DNA of 7,977 nucleotides from JBLHKW01 sp047618565. GTDB lineage: Bacteria; Planctomycetota; UBA1135; GCA-002686595. The stretch covers positions 1 through 7,977 of the forward strand of contig JBLHKW010000194.1 in NCBI GenBank assembly GCA_047618565.1, read 5' to 3'. The translations under genes and the position numbers were made by a program. The notes under the pieces are model-generated. The model saw only the letters and a program-made list of their open reading frames with translations. It did not search any database and was not told the origin of the DNA. This document shows positions 1-7,755 of this stretch, piece by piece (positions within the stretch are counted from its first letter, which is position 1; each line of letters starts with the position of its first letter).

Positions 1-125
1 TTCGCACGCCTCGAGATTCAGCTCTGCCTTCGGTCTCCCCATCTGTCTTCCCATGGGATGCGATACGCAGGAGGGAGGCAATCATCGAATACAACTCCGA
101 TGAACTTTTGCAGCACACCACTAGC

Positions 126-152
126 AGCCCGTGGTGAAAGTCACGGCGGGCT
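126..152. repeat. Imperfect hairpin in the gene-free left end
   Basis: Arms AGCCCGTGGTGA and TCACGGCGGGCT pair around an AAG loop. Eleven of twelve positions pair, counting one G-T, with a single G-G mismatch. No T-run follows on either strand, so it does not look like a standard intrinsic terminator. It lies about 130 nt beyond the stop of the leftward membrane-protein gene. The rest of positions 1-281 holds no gene that I can recognise. Confidence 0.4.
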
Positions 153-226
153 CGAAGCCGTCGGGATTCGATCTGGCAAGGCGCGCTGACGACGCGTATT
201 CGTGGATACTCGGAGGAAGCGCAACG

Positions 227-248
227 CCGCCAGGGCGGAGCCTGGCGG
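227..248 (-). terminator. Hairpin downstream of the TPR membrane-protein gene
   Basis: CCGCCAGG and CCTGGCGG form a perfect 8-bp, GC-rich stem with a 6-nt loop (GCGGAG). It starts 33 nt past the TAG stop of the leftward gene, where a terminator is expected. Reading leftward there is no T-tract after the stem. On the plus strand the stem is followed only by ATTTG. It could be a weak or Rho-assisted terminator or an mRNA 3'-end stabiliser. Confidence 0.4.
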
Positions 249-281
249 ATTTGAGCGGGTCGTGAGTTTCACCACAGGCTG

Positions 282-1991
282 CTAGCGCCGGCGTCCGCCC
301 TGGCGCCGCACGGCTTCAAGTGCCTCGGCAGCAACGGCGTCGTCTCCGGCCTCCAGCGCCCGCTCGAGAAACTCGAAGGCCCGGTCGAGGTCGCCGTTGA
401 TCTGATAGCCGAGGCCCAGGTTGCGGAGTACGGTCGCACCCTCGGGCCTCAGCTCGAACGCCCGCTCCAGATGCTGCATGCCCCGCGCTGACTGGCCGCG
501 TATCGCGAACAGCAGCCCGAGGTTCGTGTGCGCGGCGGCGCTCGACGGGTCGAACTCGAGCGCGCGCTCGAACACGGGAATGGCAAGCGCCGAACGCCCG
601 GAGCGATTCAGGGTGACGGCGAGCCCGACGTGGGCGATGGCCATCGACGGGGAATGCTCGAGCGCAGCGCGGTAGTAGCCCTCGGCGGCGTCGAAGTCCT
701 GGGCCTCATCGCAGATCTTCGCCAGCTTGTAGAGCGCGATAGGATTGTCTGGAGCAACCTCAAGCGTGTGCCGGAAGAGCGTCTCCGAGTTGCGCCAGTT
801 CCCGACCGCGCGCTGGCTCAGGCCCGCGCATGCGACGACGCTCAGGGCACCGAGCGCGATCGTGGTGCGCCGTGCGGCCGCACCGCGGGCCGAGAGCGCG
901 CCGCCGACCTGCGCCAGCAGGATCCACAGGCCAACGTAGCTGACGTAGGTGTAACGGTCCGCGATGGCCTGCGATCCGACCTGGATCACGCCGATGACGG
1001 GCGCCATGACGACCAGGAACCAGAACCAGCCGAGCACGGGCCATCCGCGTCGTCGAAATGCCAGGGAGGCACCCGTCGCCACCGCCACCAACGCAGCGGA
1101 TGCGAGCACCTGCAGCTGGCTGTAGGGCGTGGCGCCGTGCATGTACCGGTGCGGGTAGAGGACCGCCGTGTCCACGGGCCAGAGCAGCTTGATCATGTAA
1201 CGTCCGAGACCGACGACGGCCGTTCTCAGGCGATCCGGCAGACCGAGCGATGTCAGATCCGAGCGAGCCCCCTCCTGCACCAGGACGGTGATCGCCGCGC
1301 ACGCGAGCGCGATCAGGAACCAGGGTAGCTTCTCGACCAGCGCACGCCGCAGGGGTTGCAGGCGCCCCAGGGGCCAGTGATCCAGCAACAGGAACAGGAT
1401 CGGGAAGGTCACGAGCATGGGCTTGGCGAGCAGGCCGAGCACGAGCGCACCCGTGACCGCCAGGTAACGGCGGAGCGTGCGCGAGCGGGTGTAGGCCACG
1501 TAGGCACGCAGCGCGAGCAGGCCGAAGAGAGTGCTCAGAACGTCCTTGCGCTCGGATATCCAGGCCACGGATTCCACGTGCAGCGGATGCAACGCGAACA
1601 GCGCACTGATCCAGGTGGCGGCGAGCACGGACAGGCCGAGAGCGCGCAGCAAGCCCAACAGGAGCAGGACGTTCGCCAGATGCAGCGCGAGGTTGAGCGC
1701 GTGCGGCGGGCCCGGATCGAGACCGAACAGGCTGCAGTCGAGCTGGTGCGAGAGCCAGGTCAGTGGATGCCAGTTCGAGGCGTGGGACTCGGTGAAAGCC
1801 CAGGTGACGTTCTCGACGGTCAGTCCCGCATGCACGTGGGGGTTGTCGACGACGTAGTCAGGGTCGTCGTAGCTGACAAAATCGAAGCCGAACACGGGCC
1901 AGTAGACGGCCAGGGTCGCGGCGACGATCAGTAGCCCGAGCCACATTGCACTGTGGCTCGAGCTCGGATCGGGTGTCCGGCGAGAGGTCAA
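282..1991 (-). CDS. TMTC-like polytopic membrane protein with C-terminal TPRs (putative GT-C glycosyltransferase)
   Basis: This is a 569-residue protein. A short cytoplasmic N-terminus leads into a first membrane segment (about 16-36). An acidic loop, YDDPDY (41-46), follows and resembles the loop carrying the catalytic acid in GT-C enzymes. Next come the family blocks NWHPLTWLSHQLD (73-85), HPLHVESVAWISERKD (135-150) and LLAKPMLVTFP (187-197), then further hydrophobic segments to about residue 390. Four TPRs fill the C-terminus (about 417-450, 451-484, 485-518, 519-551), with a half repeat before them. This layout matches bacterial relatives of the TMTC protein O-mannosyltransferases; donor and acceptor are unknown. 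The start chosen is TTG at 1991-1989, overlapping the upstream dehydrogenase TGA (TTGA), with AGGGG about 11 nt upstream. An ATG at residue 16 (1946-1944) is the alternative and has no clear ribosome site. Co-transcription with the dehydrogenase is likely, but a shared function is not evident. Confidence 0.85.
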   Translation of the reverse strand: MTSRRTPDPSSSHSAMWLGLLIVAATLAVYWPVFGFDFVSYDDPDYVVDNPHVHAGLTVENVTWAFTESHASNWHPLTWLSHQLDCSLFGLDPGPPHALNLALHLANVLLLLGLLRALGLSVLAATWISALFALHPLHVESVAWISERKDVLSTLFGLLALRAYVAYTRSRTLRRYLAVTGALVLGLLAKPMLVTFPILFLLLDHWPLGRLQPLRRALVEKLPWFLIALACAAITVLVQEGARSDLTSLGLPDRLRTAVVGLGRYMIKLLWPVDTAVLYPHRYMHGATPYSQLQVLASAALVAVATGASLAFRRRGWPVLGWFWFLVVMAPVIGVIQVGSQAIADRYTYVSYVGLWILLAQVGGALSARGAAARRTTIALGALSVVACAGLSQRAVGNWRNSETLFRHTLEVAPDNPIALYKLAKICDEAQDFDAAEGYYRAALEHSPSMAIAHVGLAVTLNRSGRSALAIPVFERALEFDPSSAAAHTNLGLLFAIRGQSARGMQHLERAFELRPEGATVLRNLGLGYQINGDLDRAFEFLERALEAGDDAVAAEALEAVRRQGGRRR

Positions 1992-3505
1992 CCGAACTTG
2001 ATCCCCTGGGCCAGGGGCAGCTCCGCGGACCAGTTGACCGTGTTGGTCTGACGGCGCATGTACGCGCGCCAGGCGTCGGACCCGGACTCACGACCGCCAC
2101 CGGTTTCCTTCTCGCCACCGAACGCGCCGCCGATCTCGGCGCCCGAGGTTCCGATGTTCACGTTCGCGATACCGCAGTCGGATCCCGTCGCTGACAGGAA
2201 GCGCTCCGCCCCCCGCACGTTGGCCGTGAAGATGGCCGACGAGAGGCCCTGGGGCACCGCGTTGTGCTTCTCGATCGCGTCGTCGAGATCGCTGATGCGA
2301 ATCAGGTACAGGATCGGCGCAAAGGTCTCGTCCTGCACCGTCTGGTAGTGATTCTCGGCACGCACGATGGCGGGGACCACGTAGTGTCCGCCGGGACAAC
2401 CCTCGACCTGCGCGACACCACCGCCGCGTAGAACCGTGCCACCCTCAGCCTGCACGGACTTCAGTGAGGCCTGCATATTGTCGACCGCGTCCTGGTCGAT
2501 GAGCGGGCCGCACAGCGTGCCCTCGTCCATCGGGTCACCGATGCGGATGTCCTCGTAGGCGCGCAGGAGGCGCTCCTCGAGCTGATCGGCGACCTTCTCG
2601 TGCACCAGGATGCGGCGCGTGGACGTGCAGCGCTGGCCGGCCGTGCCGACGGCCCCGAAGAGGGCTGCGGGCAGCACCATGTCCATATCCGCGTCCTCCA
2701 TGACGAGCATGGCGTTGTTGCCGCCGCACTCGAGGATCGACTTGCCGAAGCGCGACGCGATGCGGCCCGCGACCAGACCGCCGATCTGAGAGGATCCGGT
2801 GAAGGAGACCAAGGGCAGGCGCACGTCGTCGATCATGCGCTGGGCCACGTCCTCGTTCGAACCGACGACCATCGAGAGCAGCGCTCCCAGGCCCTCCTCC
2901 TCGAGGATCGGCCGCACGACATTCGTGATGCCGATCGCACACAGGGGCGTCTTGGGCGACGGCTTCCAGATGCAGGCGTCACCACAGGTCAGCGCCAGCA
3001 TCGAGTTCCAGGCCCAGACGGCCATCGGGAAGTTGAAGGCCGAGATGATCCCGACCGTCCCGAGCGGATGCCACTGCTCGCGCATCACGTGCCCCGGGCG
3101 CTCCGAGGGCATTGTCAGGCCGTACAGCTGGCGCGACAGGCCCACAGCAAAGTCGGCGATGTCGATGGCCTCCTGAACCTCGCCCCAGCCCTCCTGGACG
3201 ATCTTGCCCATCTCAAGGGTGATCAGGCGACCCAGGGCGTCTTTCTTCTCGCGCATCGCATTGCCCATGCGGCGCACGATCTCGCCGCGCAGGGGCGCCG
3301 GCTTAGCACGCCACAGCTCGAACGCCTTGGCGGCCGCCTCGACGCACTGTTCGTACTCGGCGGCCGTCGCCATGGTGACCTTGGCGATAGGCTCACCGGT
3401 CGCCGGGCTGGTGGTCACGATCGTCTCACCAGTGCAGGTGAGCCACTCGCCGTTGTAGGCACCCGAGTTCACGTCGCCGATGCCGAGCTCTTTGAGGAAG
3501 TCCAT
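1988..3505 (-). CDS. ALDH7/antiquitin-family aldehyde dehydrogenase (probable alpha-aminoadipate semialdehyde dehydrogenase)
   Basis: This is a 505-residue NAD-dependent aldehyde dehydrogenase, full length for the family. Visible landmarks are the catalytic Cys293 in GTAGQRCTSTRR, the general base Glu259 in LECGGNNA, and Asn158 in SAFNFP. Cofactor contacts are Lys181 (WKPS), FTGSSQIG (235-242) and Glu393/Phe395 in ETFAP. The C-terminal block GGEKETGGGRESGSDAWR and the tail LPLAQGIKF are nearly identical to human ALDH7A1 (antiquitin), and Arg292 next to the Cys fits its aminoadipate-semialdehyde specificity. The likely reaction is oxidation of alpha-aminoadipate semialdehyde in lysine catabolism, as for bacterial AmaB; that substrate is inferred from family membership. 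The reading frame is open back to 3664, but the ATG at 3505 gives the family-like N-terminus MDFLKELG, and a longer form would overlap ettA. No strong Shine-Dalgarno precedes it. The gene diverges from ettA and its TGA overlaps the next gene's TTG start. Confidence 0.95.
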   Translation of the reverse strand: MDFLKELGIGDVNSGAYNGEWLTCTGETIVTTSPATGEPIAKVTMATAAEYEQCVEAAAKAFELWRAKPAPLRGEIVRRMGNAMREKKDALGRLITLEMGKIVQEGWGEVQEAIDIADFAVGLSRQLYGLTMPSERPGHVMREQWHPLGTVGIISAFNFPMAVWAWNSMLALTCGDACIWKPSPKTPLCAIGITNVVRPILEEEGLGALLSMVVGSNEDVAQRMIDDVRLPLVSFTGSSQIGGLVAGRIASRFGKSILECGGNNAMLVMEDADMDMVLPAALFGAVGTAGQRCTSTRRILVHEKVADQLEERLLRAYEDIRIGDPMDEGTLCGPLIDQDAVDNMQASLKSVQAEGGTVLRGGGVAQVEGCPGGHYVVPAIVRAENHYQTVQDETFAPILYLIRISDLDDAIEKHNAVPQGLSSAIFTANVRGAERFLSATGSDCGIANVNIGTSGAEIGGAFGGEKETGGGRESGSDAWRAYMRRQTNTVNWSAELPLAQGIKFG

Positions 3506-3565
3506 GATGAATCGTTGCTGTGGCCGCTGAGGGCTCCTGGCGTGGCCCTGCTGTGGGCGTCTGGC

Positions 3566-3579
3566 GGGAGATAACTCCC
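3566..3579. repeat. Small palindrome in the divergent spacer
   Basis: GGGAG and CTCCC flank ATAA, giving a perfect 5-bp inverted repeat in the dehydrogenase/ettA spacer. It could be an operator half-site pair or a small hairpin in the dehydrogenase leader. Nothing else in the sequence assigns it a role. Confidence 0.3.
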
Positions 3580-3597
3580 AATTGGATTGAAGCCAAC

Positions 3598-3638
3598 CAG
3601 GATAGTCCCTGGCGCCCCGGGAGGCGAACGCTATCCTG
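3598..3638. promoter_or_regulatory. Inverted repeat with paired TATCCT boxes between divergent genes
   Basis: CAGGATAG (3598-3605) and CTATCCTG (3631-3638) form an exact 8-bp inverted repeat 25 bp apart in the 142-bp spacer between the divergent dehydrogenase and ettA genes. Each arm contains TATCCT pointing outward, a 4-of-6 match to a sigma-70 -10 box. The rightward box ends 10 nt before the ettA ATG, which would make that transcript nearly leaderless; this fits the lack of a Shine-Dalgarno there. No good -35 box is visible on either side. The arms could equally be a dyad operator. Confidence 0.35.
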
Positions 3639-3647
3639 TTGCGCGTT

Positions 3648-5324
<1,677 letters not shown>

Positions 5325-5328
5325 GCGT

Positions 5329-5919
5329 ATGGCGCTCCCGCGGACCGTCGAAATGATCCCCTCTCCGGTGCTCGCGCCGGAGAGAGACCTGCGCGTCGCG
5401 CGCGAGATCCTGACCGCCTACGAGGCCGTCGGCGAGTCCCAGACTCGCATGCGGGCGCGCATCGTCGACTGGATCGACAAGCACCCGCTGGACGCGCATC
5501 TGCGCAGCTGCCTCGAGGGGCACCTGACGGCTTCCGCCGTCCTGATGGATGCGACCCGGACGCGGGTGCTGCTGACCCTGCACCGCAAGCTCGGCAAGTG
5601 GCTTCAGCTCGGAGGCCATTGCGATGGCGATGCCAACCTGGCCGGCGTGGCCTGGCGCGAGACCCTCGAGGAGAGCGGCATCCAGCCGGCGGCGATCAGC
5701 GCGGCTCCGATCGATGTCGACGTGCACAGGATCCCGGCACGCCCAGGCGAGCCCGAGCACGACCACCTGGACACGCGCTACCTGGTCGTCGCCCCGAAAT
5801 CTGCCGAGGTCGTGATCAGCTCCGAATCCATCGATCTACGCTGGTTCACGCGCAGCGAGGCGGAAGGCCTCGAACTGGATTCGTCGGTCCTGCGCCTGTT
5901 CGACAGCGCCTTCGCCTGA
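5329..5919 (+). CDS. NUDIX hydrolase
   Basis: This is a 196-residue protein with an N-terminal helical region (about 1-65) followed by a NUDIX domain. The NUDIX box runs from Gly96 to Ile118: GHCDGDANLAGVAW, then RETLEESGI. Arg110, Glu111, Glu114 and Glu115, the core metal-binding set, are present. The first acidic position of the textbook pattern (G-x5-E) is Ala102, as in a subgroup with a GGHCDGD start. NUDIX enzymes hydrolyse nucleoside diphosphates linked to another moiety; the substrate cannot be read here. The ATG lies 4 nt after the ettA stop, with only a weak AGG upstream, so translational coupling to ettA is likely. The TGA stop falls in a hairpin arm shared with the convergent GNAT gene. 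An upstream extension of the frame overlaps ettA and is not believable. Confidence 0.88.
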   Translation: MALPRTVEMIPSPVLAPERDLRVAREILTAYEAVGESQTRMRARIVDWIDKHPLDAHLRSCLEGHLTASAVLMDATRTRVLLTLHRKLGKWLQLGGHCDGDANLAGVAWRETLEESGIQPAAISAAPIDVDVHRIPARPGEPEHDHLDTRYLVVAPKSAEVVISSESIDLRWFTRSEAEGLELDSSVLRLFDSAFA

Positions 5920-5932
5920 CCGGCGAGGTCAG
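5916..5932. terminator. Hairpin holding both convergent stop codons
   Basis: CTGACC (5916-5921) and GGTCAG (5927-5932) form a perfect 6-bp stem with a GGCGA loop. The NUDIX stop (TGA, 5917-5919) lies in the left arm and the GNAT stop (TGA, complement of 5929-5931) in the right arm. It may act as a compact bidirectional terminator or 3'-end stabiliser, but there is no T-run on either side, so intrinsic termination would be weak. Confidence 0.4.
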
Positions 5933-6387
5933 TCGCGCAGCATCCACTCCCACTGGCGCACGAAGCCCCAGCGCTCGCCCATGGAGATCAGGGCATCGTC
6001 GTTGTGCCCGGCGCGCCCCGCCAGGCTGCCGATGCCGCGTCCTGCGAGCGTCTCCTGCACGCTGCGTACAAGCAACCCCGCGAGCCCACGGTGCCGGAAG
6101 CTCGAGTCCACGAAGAGCACGGCCACGAAGGGCACGGCGTCCCCGAAGAGCGGATCCTCGAAAGGGATCGTCACGCACATCCCGATCGGCTCCGGCCGCT
6201 CGGCGCGGGCCAGGGCCACGACCGTCTCCGGCCGGCCAAAATGCCGTTCGAGCAAGCGTTGGCCGAGGCCCGCAGCCGGCGGGGTATCCCGATAATCGGC
6301 ACTGACCTCGGCCGCGTAGCCATCGATGGCGGCGGAGAGCGAGAGCGCCTCATCGAGCGTCTCGGCGATGCTTAGCTTGACTTCCAT
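5929..6387 (-). CDS. GNAT-family N-acetyltransferase
   Basis: This is a 152-residue soluble protein of typical GNAT length. Motif A is clear: a beta-strand FVAVLFVDSSF (87-97) leads into RHRGLAGLLVRSV, where Arg98-x-x-Gly101-x-Ala103 fits the acetyl-CoA pyrophosphate-binding consensus R/Q-x-x-G-x-G/A. The segment GHNDDALISMGERWGFVRQ (127-145) matches the usual C-terminal motif, in which residues from a late helix pack near CoA and an aromatic-Gly turn (W140-G141-F142) follows. The acceptor is unknown. The ATG at 6387 is chosen because upstream codons are those of the selenoprotein gene in another frame. The start lies 10 nt after the selenoprotein TAG, so the two genes probably share a transcript; GGAG about 20 nt upstream is too distant for a normal ribosome site. 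The C-terminus converges on the NUDIX gene. Confidence 0.88.
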   Translation of the reverse strand: MEVKLSIAETLDEALSLSAAIDGYAAEVSADYRDTPPAAGLGQRLLERHFGRPETVVALARAERPEPIGMCVTIPFEDPLFGDAVPFVAVLFVDSSFRHRGLAGLLVRSVQETLAGRGIGSLAGRAGHNDDALISMGERWGFVRQWEWMLRD

Positions 6388-6397
6388 GGACAAGAAT

Positions 6398-7645
6398 CTA
6401 CTCGCTCCCCGCAGGGGCCATGCCAAGGGTTTCGCGAATGGCCTGCTCGAGCCCCTCGGGATCGAAGCCAAAGGGGCCCGGCCCTCCGCGGTAGGCGATG
6501 TTCCCGTCCTTCCCGATGAGGTACAGACGATCGGGGTGCGCGAAGTAAGCGCCCCCAACCTCGTCGTCGACGCCGTCCACGAGGGCGGGGATCGGCTCGA
6601 GCGCCAGCTTGGCCATGCACACGCGCGCAACCTGCTTGCGCTCCTGCCAGGTGATCGGATCCTCGACGATGGGCGCATCGGGGCCGCCCATGGGCCACGA
6701 GCTATCGATCGCGTGCGCCTCGCGCAGGTAGACCACGAAGAACTGCACGTCGCTCGAGTACTGCTCCCAGAGCTGCTTCAGCCGACCGGCTGAACTGCGG
6801 AAGGGAGGTCAGGTGTAGCTGCCGAAAATAAGCGCCACCGGCCTGTCGCCCCTGAAGGAGGACAGGCGCACCCTCTCGCTACCGCGGTCGTAGGGCAGCT
6901 CGAAGTCCGGAGCCGCCAGCCCGGCCGCGGGGCCGCTCGTGTTCTCCGTCACGGGCGAGCCGTCCTCGGTCCATTCCGTCTCAGGGTCGAACGACAGCTC
7001 TCCGTCCGCGTCCTCGTCGAGGCTCTCGAAGAAGGCAAAGATCTCCCCATCCCCGAGCGCCTCGTCCGCGTCGTCATCGATCGCCGACCTCAGCCCGCCC
7101 CAGGGATCCGGAACGTCGAGCATGCTCGCCAGGCCCCCGCCCCGAGTCCGGCCAAAGGCAGCCTGGGCCCCCGCAGCACATCCAAACTCGCCCGCGTCGA
7201 TACGCCCGTCGTCGTCCGTATCGTAGGCACGCATGACCCTCTCGAGCTCCCCCACCCCGAGCGCAGCCGGTTGATCGTCGGCCTGGAAGTACTGCCCCAG
7301 CAGGGACTCGCCCACCATGGCTGTCATCATCCGAGTCGACTCCGGCGAGGGATCACTCTCGAAATCCGCAGCCGTGAGCGCCCCGTCCTGATCACGATCG
7401 AGCTGCTCGAAGGCACCCCGGTCGTACTCCCAGCGCTGCACAAACCCGTCGAAGTCCGCGTCGTAACGAGAAGCGATGTAGACCCAGATGCTGGTCTGCC
7501 CTTCCAGCGCAACCGGAGTCGGTGTCCCGGACGGGCTGGACGCCGGCAACTCGACGGCAGCGTCGTGGGTCCGGCACGCGACGGTGAGAAGCGCTGCAGA
7601 CAGGATCAGAGTGGAGGGAAGCGCGAGGCGAGAGGATGTTCGCAT
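6398..7645 (-). CDS. EF-hand lipoprotein fused to a selenocysteine deiodinase-like domain (selenoprotein, TGA = Sec279)
   Basis: One 415-residue protein is read through an in-frame TGA. Residues 1-23 are a signal peptide ending LLTVA before Cys24, a plausible lipobox, so the protein is probably a membrane-anchored, extracytoplasmic lipoprotein. Five EF-hand-like loops follow: 62-73 (DADFDG), 83-94 (DRDQDG), 142-153 (DTDDDG), 190-201 (DDDADE, Glu replacing the usual Gly) and a degenerate 210-221 (DEDADG, no acid at position 12). From residue 243 comes a thioredoxin fold: APDFELP, VRLSSFRGDRPVALIFGSYT, Sec279, PPF. It continues VQFFVVYLREAH (300-311), RLYLIGKDGNIAYRGG and GPFGFDPEGLEQ, closely tracking iodothyronine deiodinases, including the conserved Glu309-Ala-His311. 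Bacterial members are presumed Sec-dependent redox enzymes or reductive dehalogenases; the substrate is unknown. The ATG at 7645 gives the signal peptide; a conventional caller would end the gene at 6809 and restart at a GTG (6748). The GNAT gene lies 10 nt downstream. Confidence 0.93.
6764..6811 (-). promoter_or_regulatory. Candidate bacterial SECIS element directing Sec insertion
   Basis: In the minus-strand RNA, 21 nt after the UGA, UUCAGCC (6794-6788) and GGCUGAA (6783-6777) form a perfect 7-bp stem around a GGUC loop (6787-6784). A lower helix is possible between CUCCC (6807-6803) and GGGAG (6768-6764). The UGA-to-loop distance, the short stem and G at the first loop positions fit known bSECIS rules. 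The GGUC core also occurs in the E. coli fdhF SECIS loop that SelB reads. The bulged U of the E. coli stem is not obvious here. Confidence 0.8.
6809..6811 (-). other. In-frame TGA recoded as selenocysteine (Sec279)
   Basis: The TGA lies between GSYT and PPF, exactly where deiodinases carry Sec. The frame is open for 278 codons before and 136 codons after it, and both sides match one domain. A frameshift or ordinary nonsense mutation would not keep the frame and place the codon at the catalytic residue. Confidence 0.92.
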
Positions 7646-7651
7646 GGGCCT

Positions 7652-7663
7652 ATTTCACGAAAT
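7652..7663. promoter_or_regulatory. Small inverted repeat just before the selenoprotein start
   Basis: ATTTC and GAAAT flank a 2-bp centre, giving a 12-bp dyad 6 bp upstream of the selenoprotein ATG. The position would suit an operator or a small leader hairpin affecting initiation, but the arms are short and the call rests on position alone. Confidence 0.25.
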
Positions 7664-7687
7664 GGAGACGGGATTGGGGAGACAAAT

Positions 7688-7740
7688 GGGGATTTGGGAG
7701 GGGGATGGGGAGGGGGTCTGGGTCATTGGGGTCATTGGGG
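7688..7740 (+). other. G-run tract with G-quadruplex potential; C-rich leader on the coding strand
   Basis: Eight runs of three to five G lie within 53 bp (7688-7691, 7696-7698, 7700-7704, 7707-7710, 7712-7716, 7720-7722, 7728-7731, 7737-7740), with loops of 1-5 nt. This exceeds the usual G3+N1-7 rule for a quadruplex. The G-rich strand is the template for the selenoprotein gene, so its leader RNA would be C-rich with very few G, resembling a Rho-utilisation region. Confidence 0.6.
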
Positions 7741-7747
7741 TCATTGG
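7721..7747 (+). repeat. Three exact tandem copies of a 9-bp unit
   Basis: GGTCATTGG occurs three times back to back (7721-7729, 7730-7738, 7739-7747). If read on the minus strand in one frame the unit would encode Asn-Asp-Pro. Being a multiple of three it is compatible with coding, but no convincing gene covers it. It could vary in copy number by slippage. Confidence 0.85.
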
Positions 7748-7755
7748 CTTCTAGC

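Noticed and set aside
1..189. Plus-strand frame open from the window edge to a TGA at 187-189
   Set aside because: The 62-residue translation has no recognisable motif and unusual composition; it may be the tail of a gene, but nothing supports that.
126..200. A tRNA, including selC, suggested by a TCGAATCCC-like T-loop on the minus strand
   Set aside because: No acceptor stem, anticodon arm or D-arm can be drawn around it.
130..281. Minus-strand frame ending at a TAG near 128-130 and overlapping the end of the TPR gene
   Set aside because: It overlaps the TPR gene in another frame, has no start with a ribosome site, and matches no family that I recognise.
5929..6678. GNAT gene extended upstream to 6678
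   Set aside because: The extra N-terminal residues are an out-of-frame shadow of the selenoprotein gene with Arg/Ser-rich composition; the ATG at 6387 gives a normal GNAT N-terminus.
6398..6748. A separate 116-residue gene starting at GTG 6748
   Set aside because: It lacks the active-site half of the deiodinase fold, has no ribosome site, and is in frame with the upstream gene across a single TGA.
6809..7645. A stand-alone 278-residue EF-hand protein ending at the TGA
   Set aside because: It would stop in the middle of a thioredoxin-fold strand at the catalytic position, while the same frame continues with the rest of the domain.
6398..7645. A pseudogene broken by a nonsense mutation
   Set aside because: The only in-frame stop falls exactly at the family's Sec position and is followed by a SECIS-like hairpin; the remaining coding sequence is intact.
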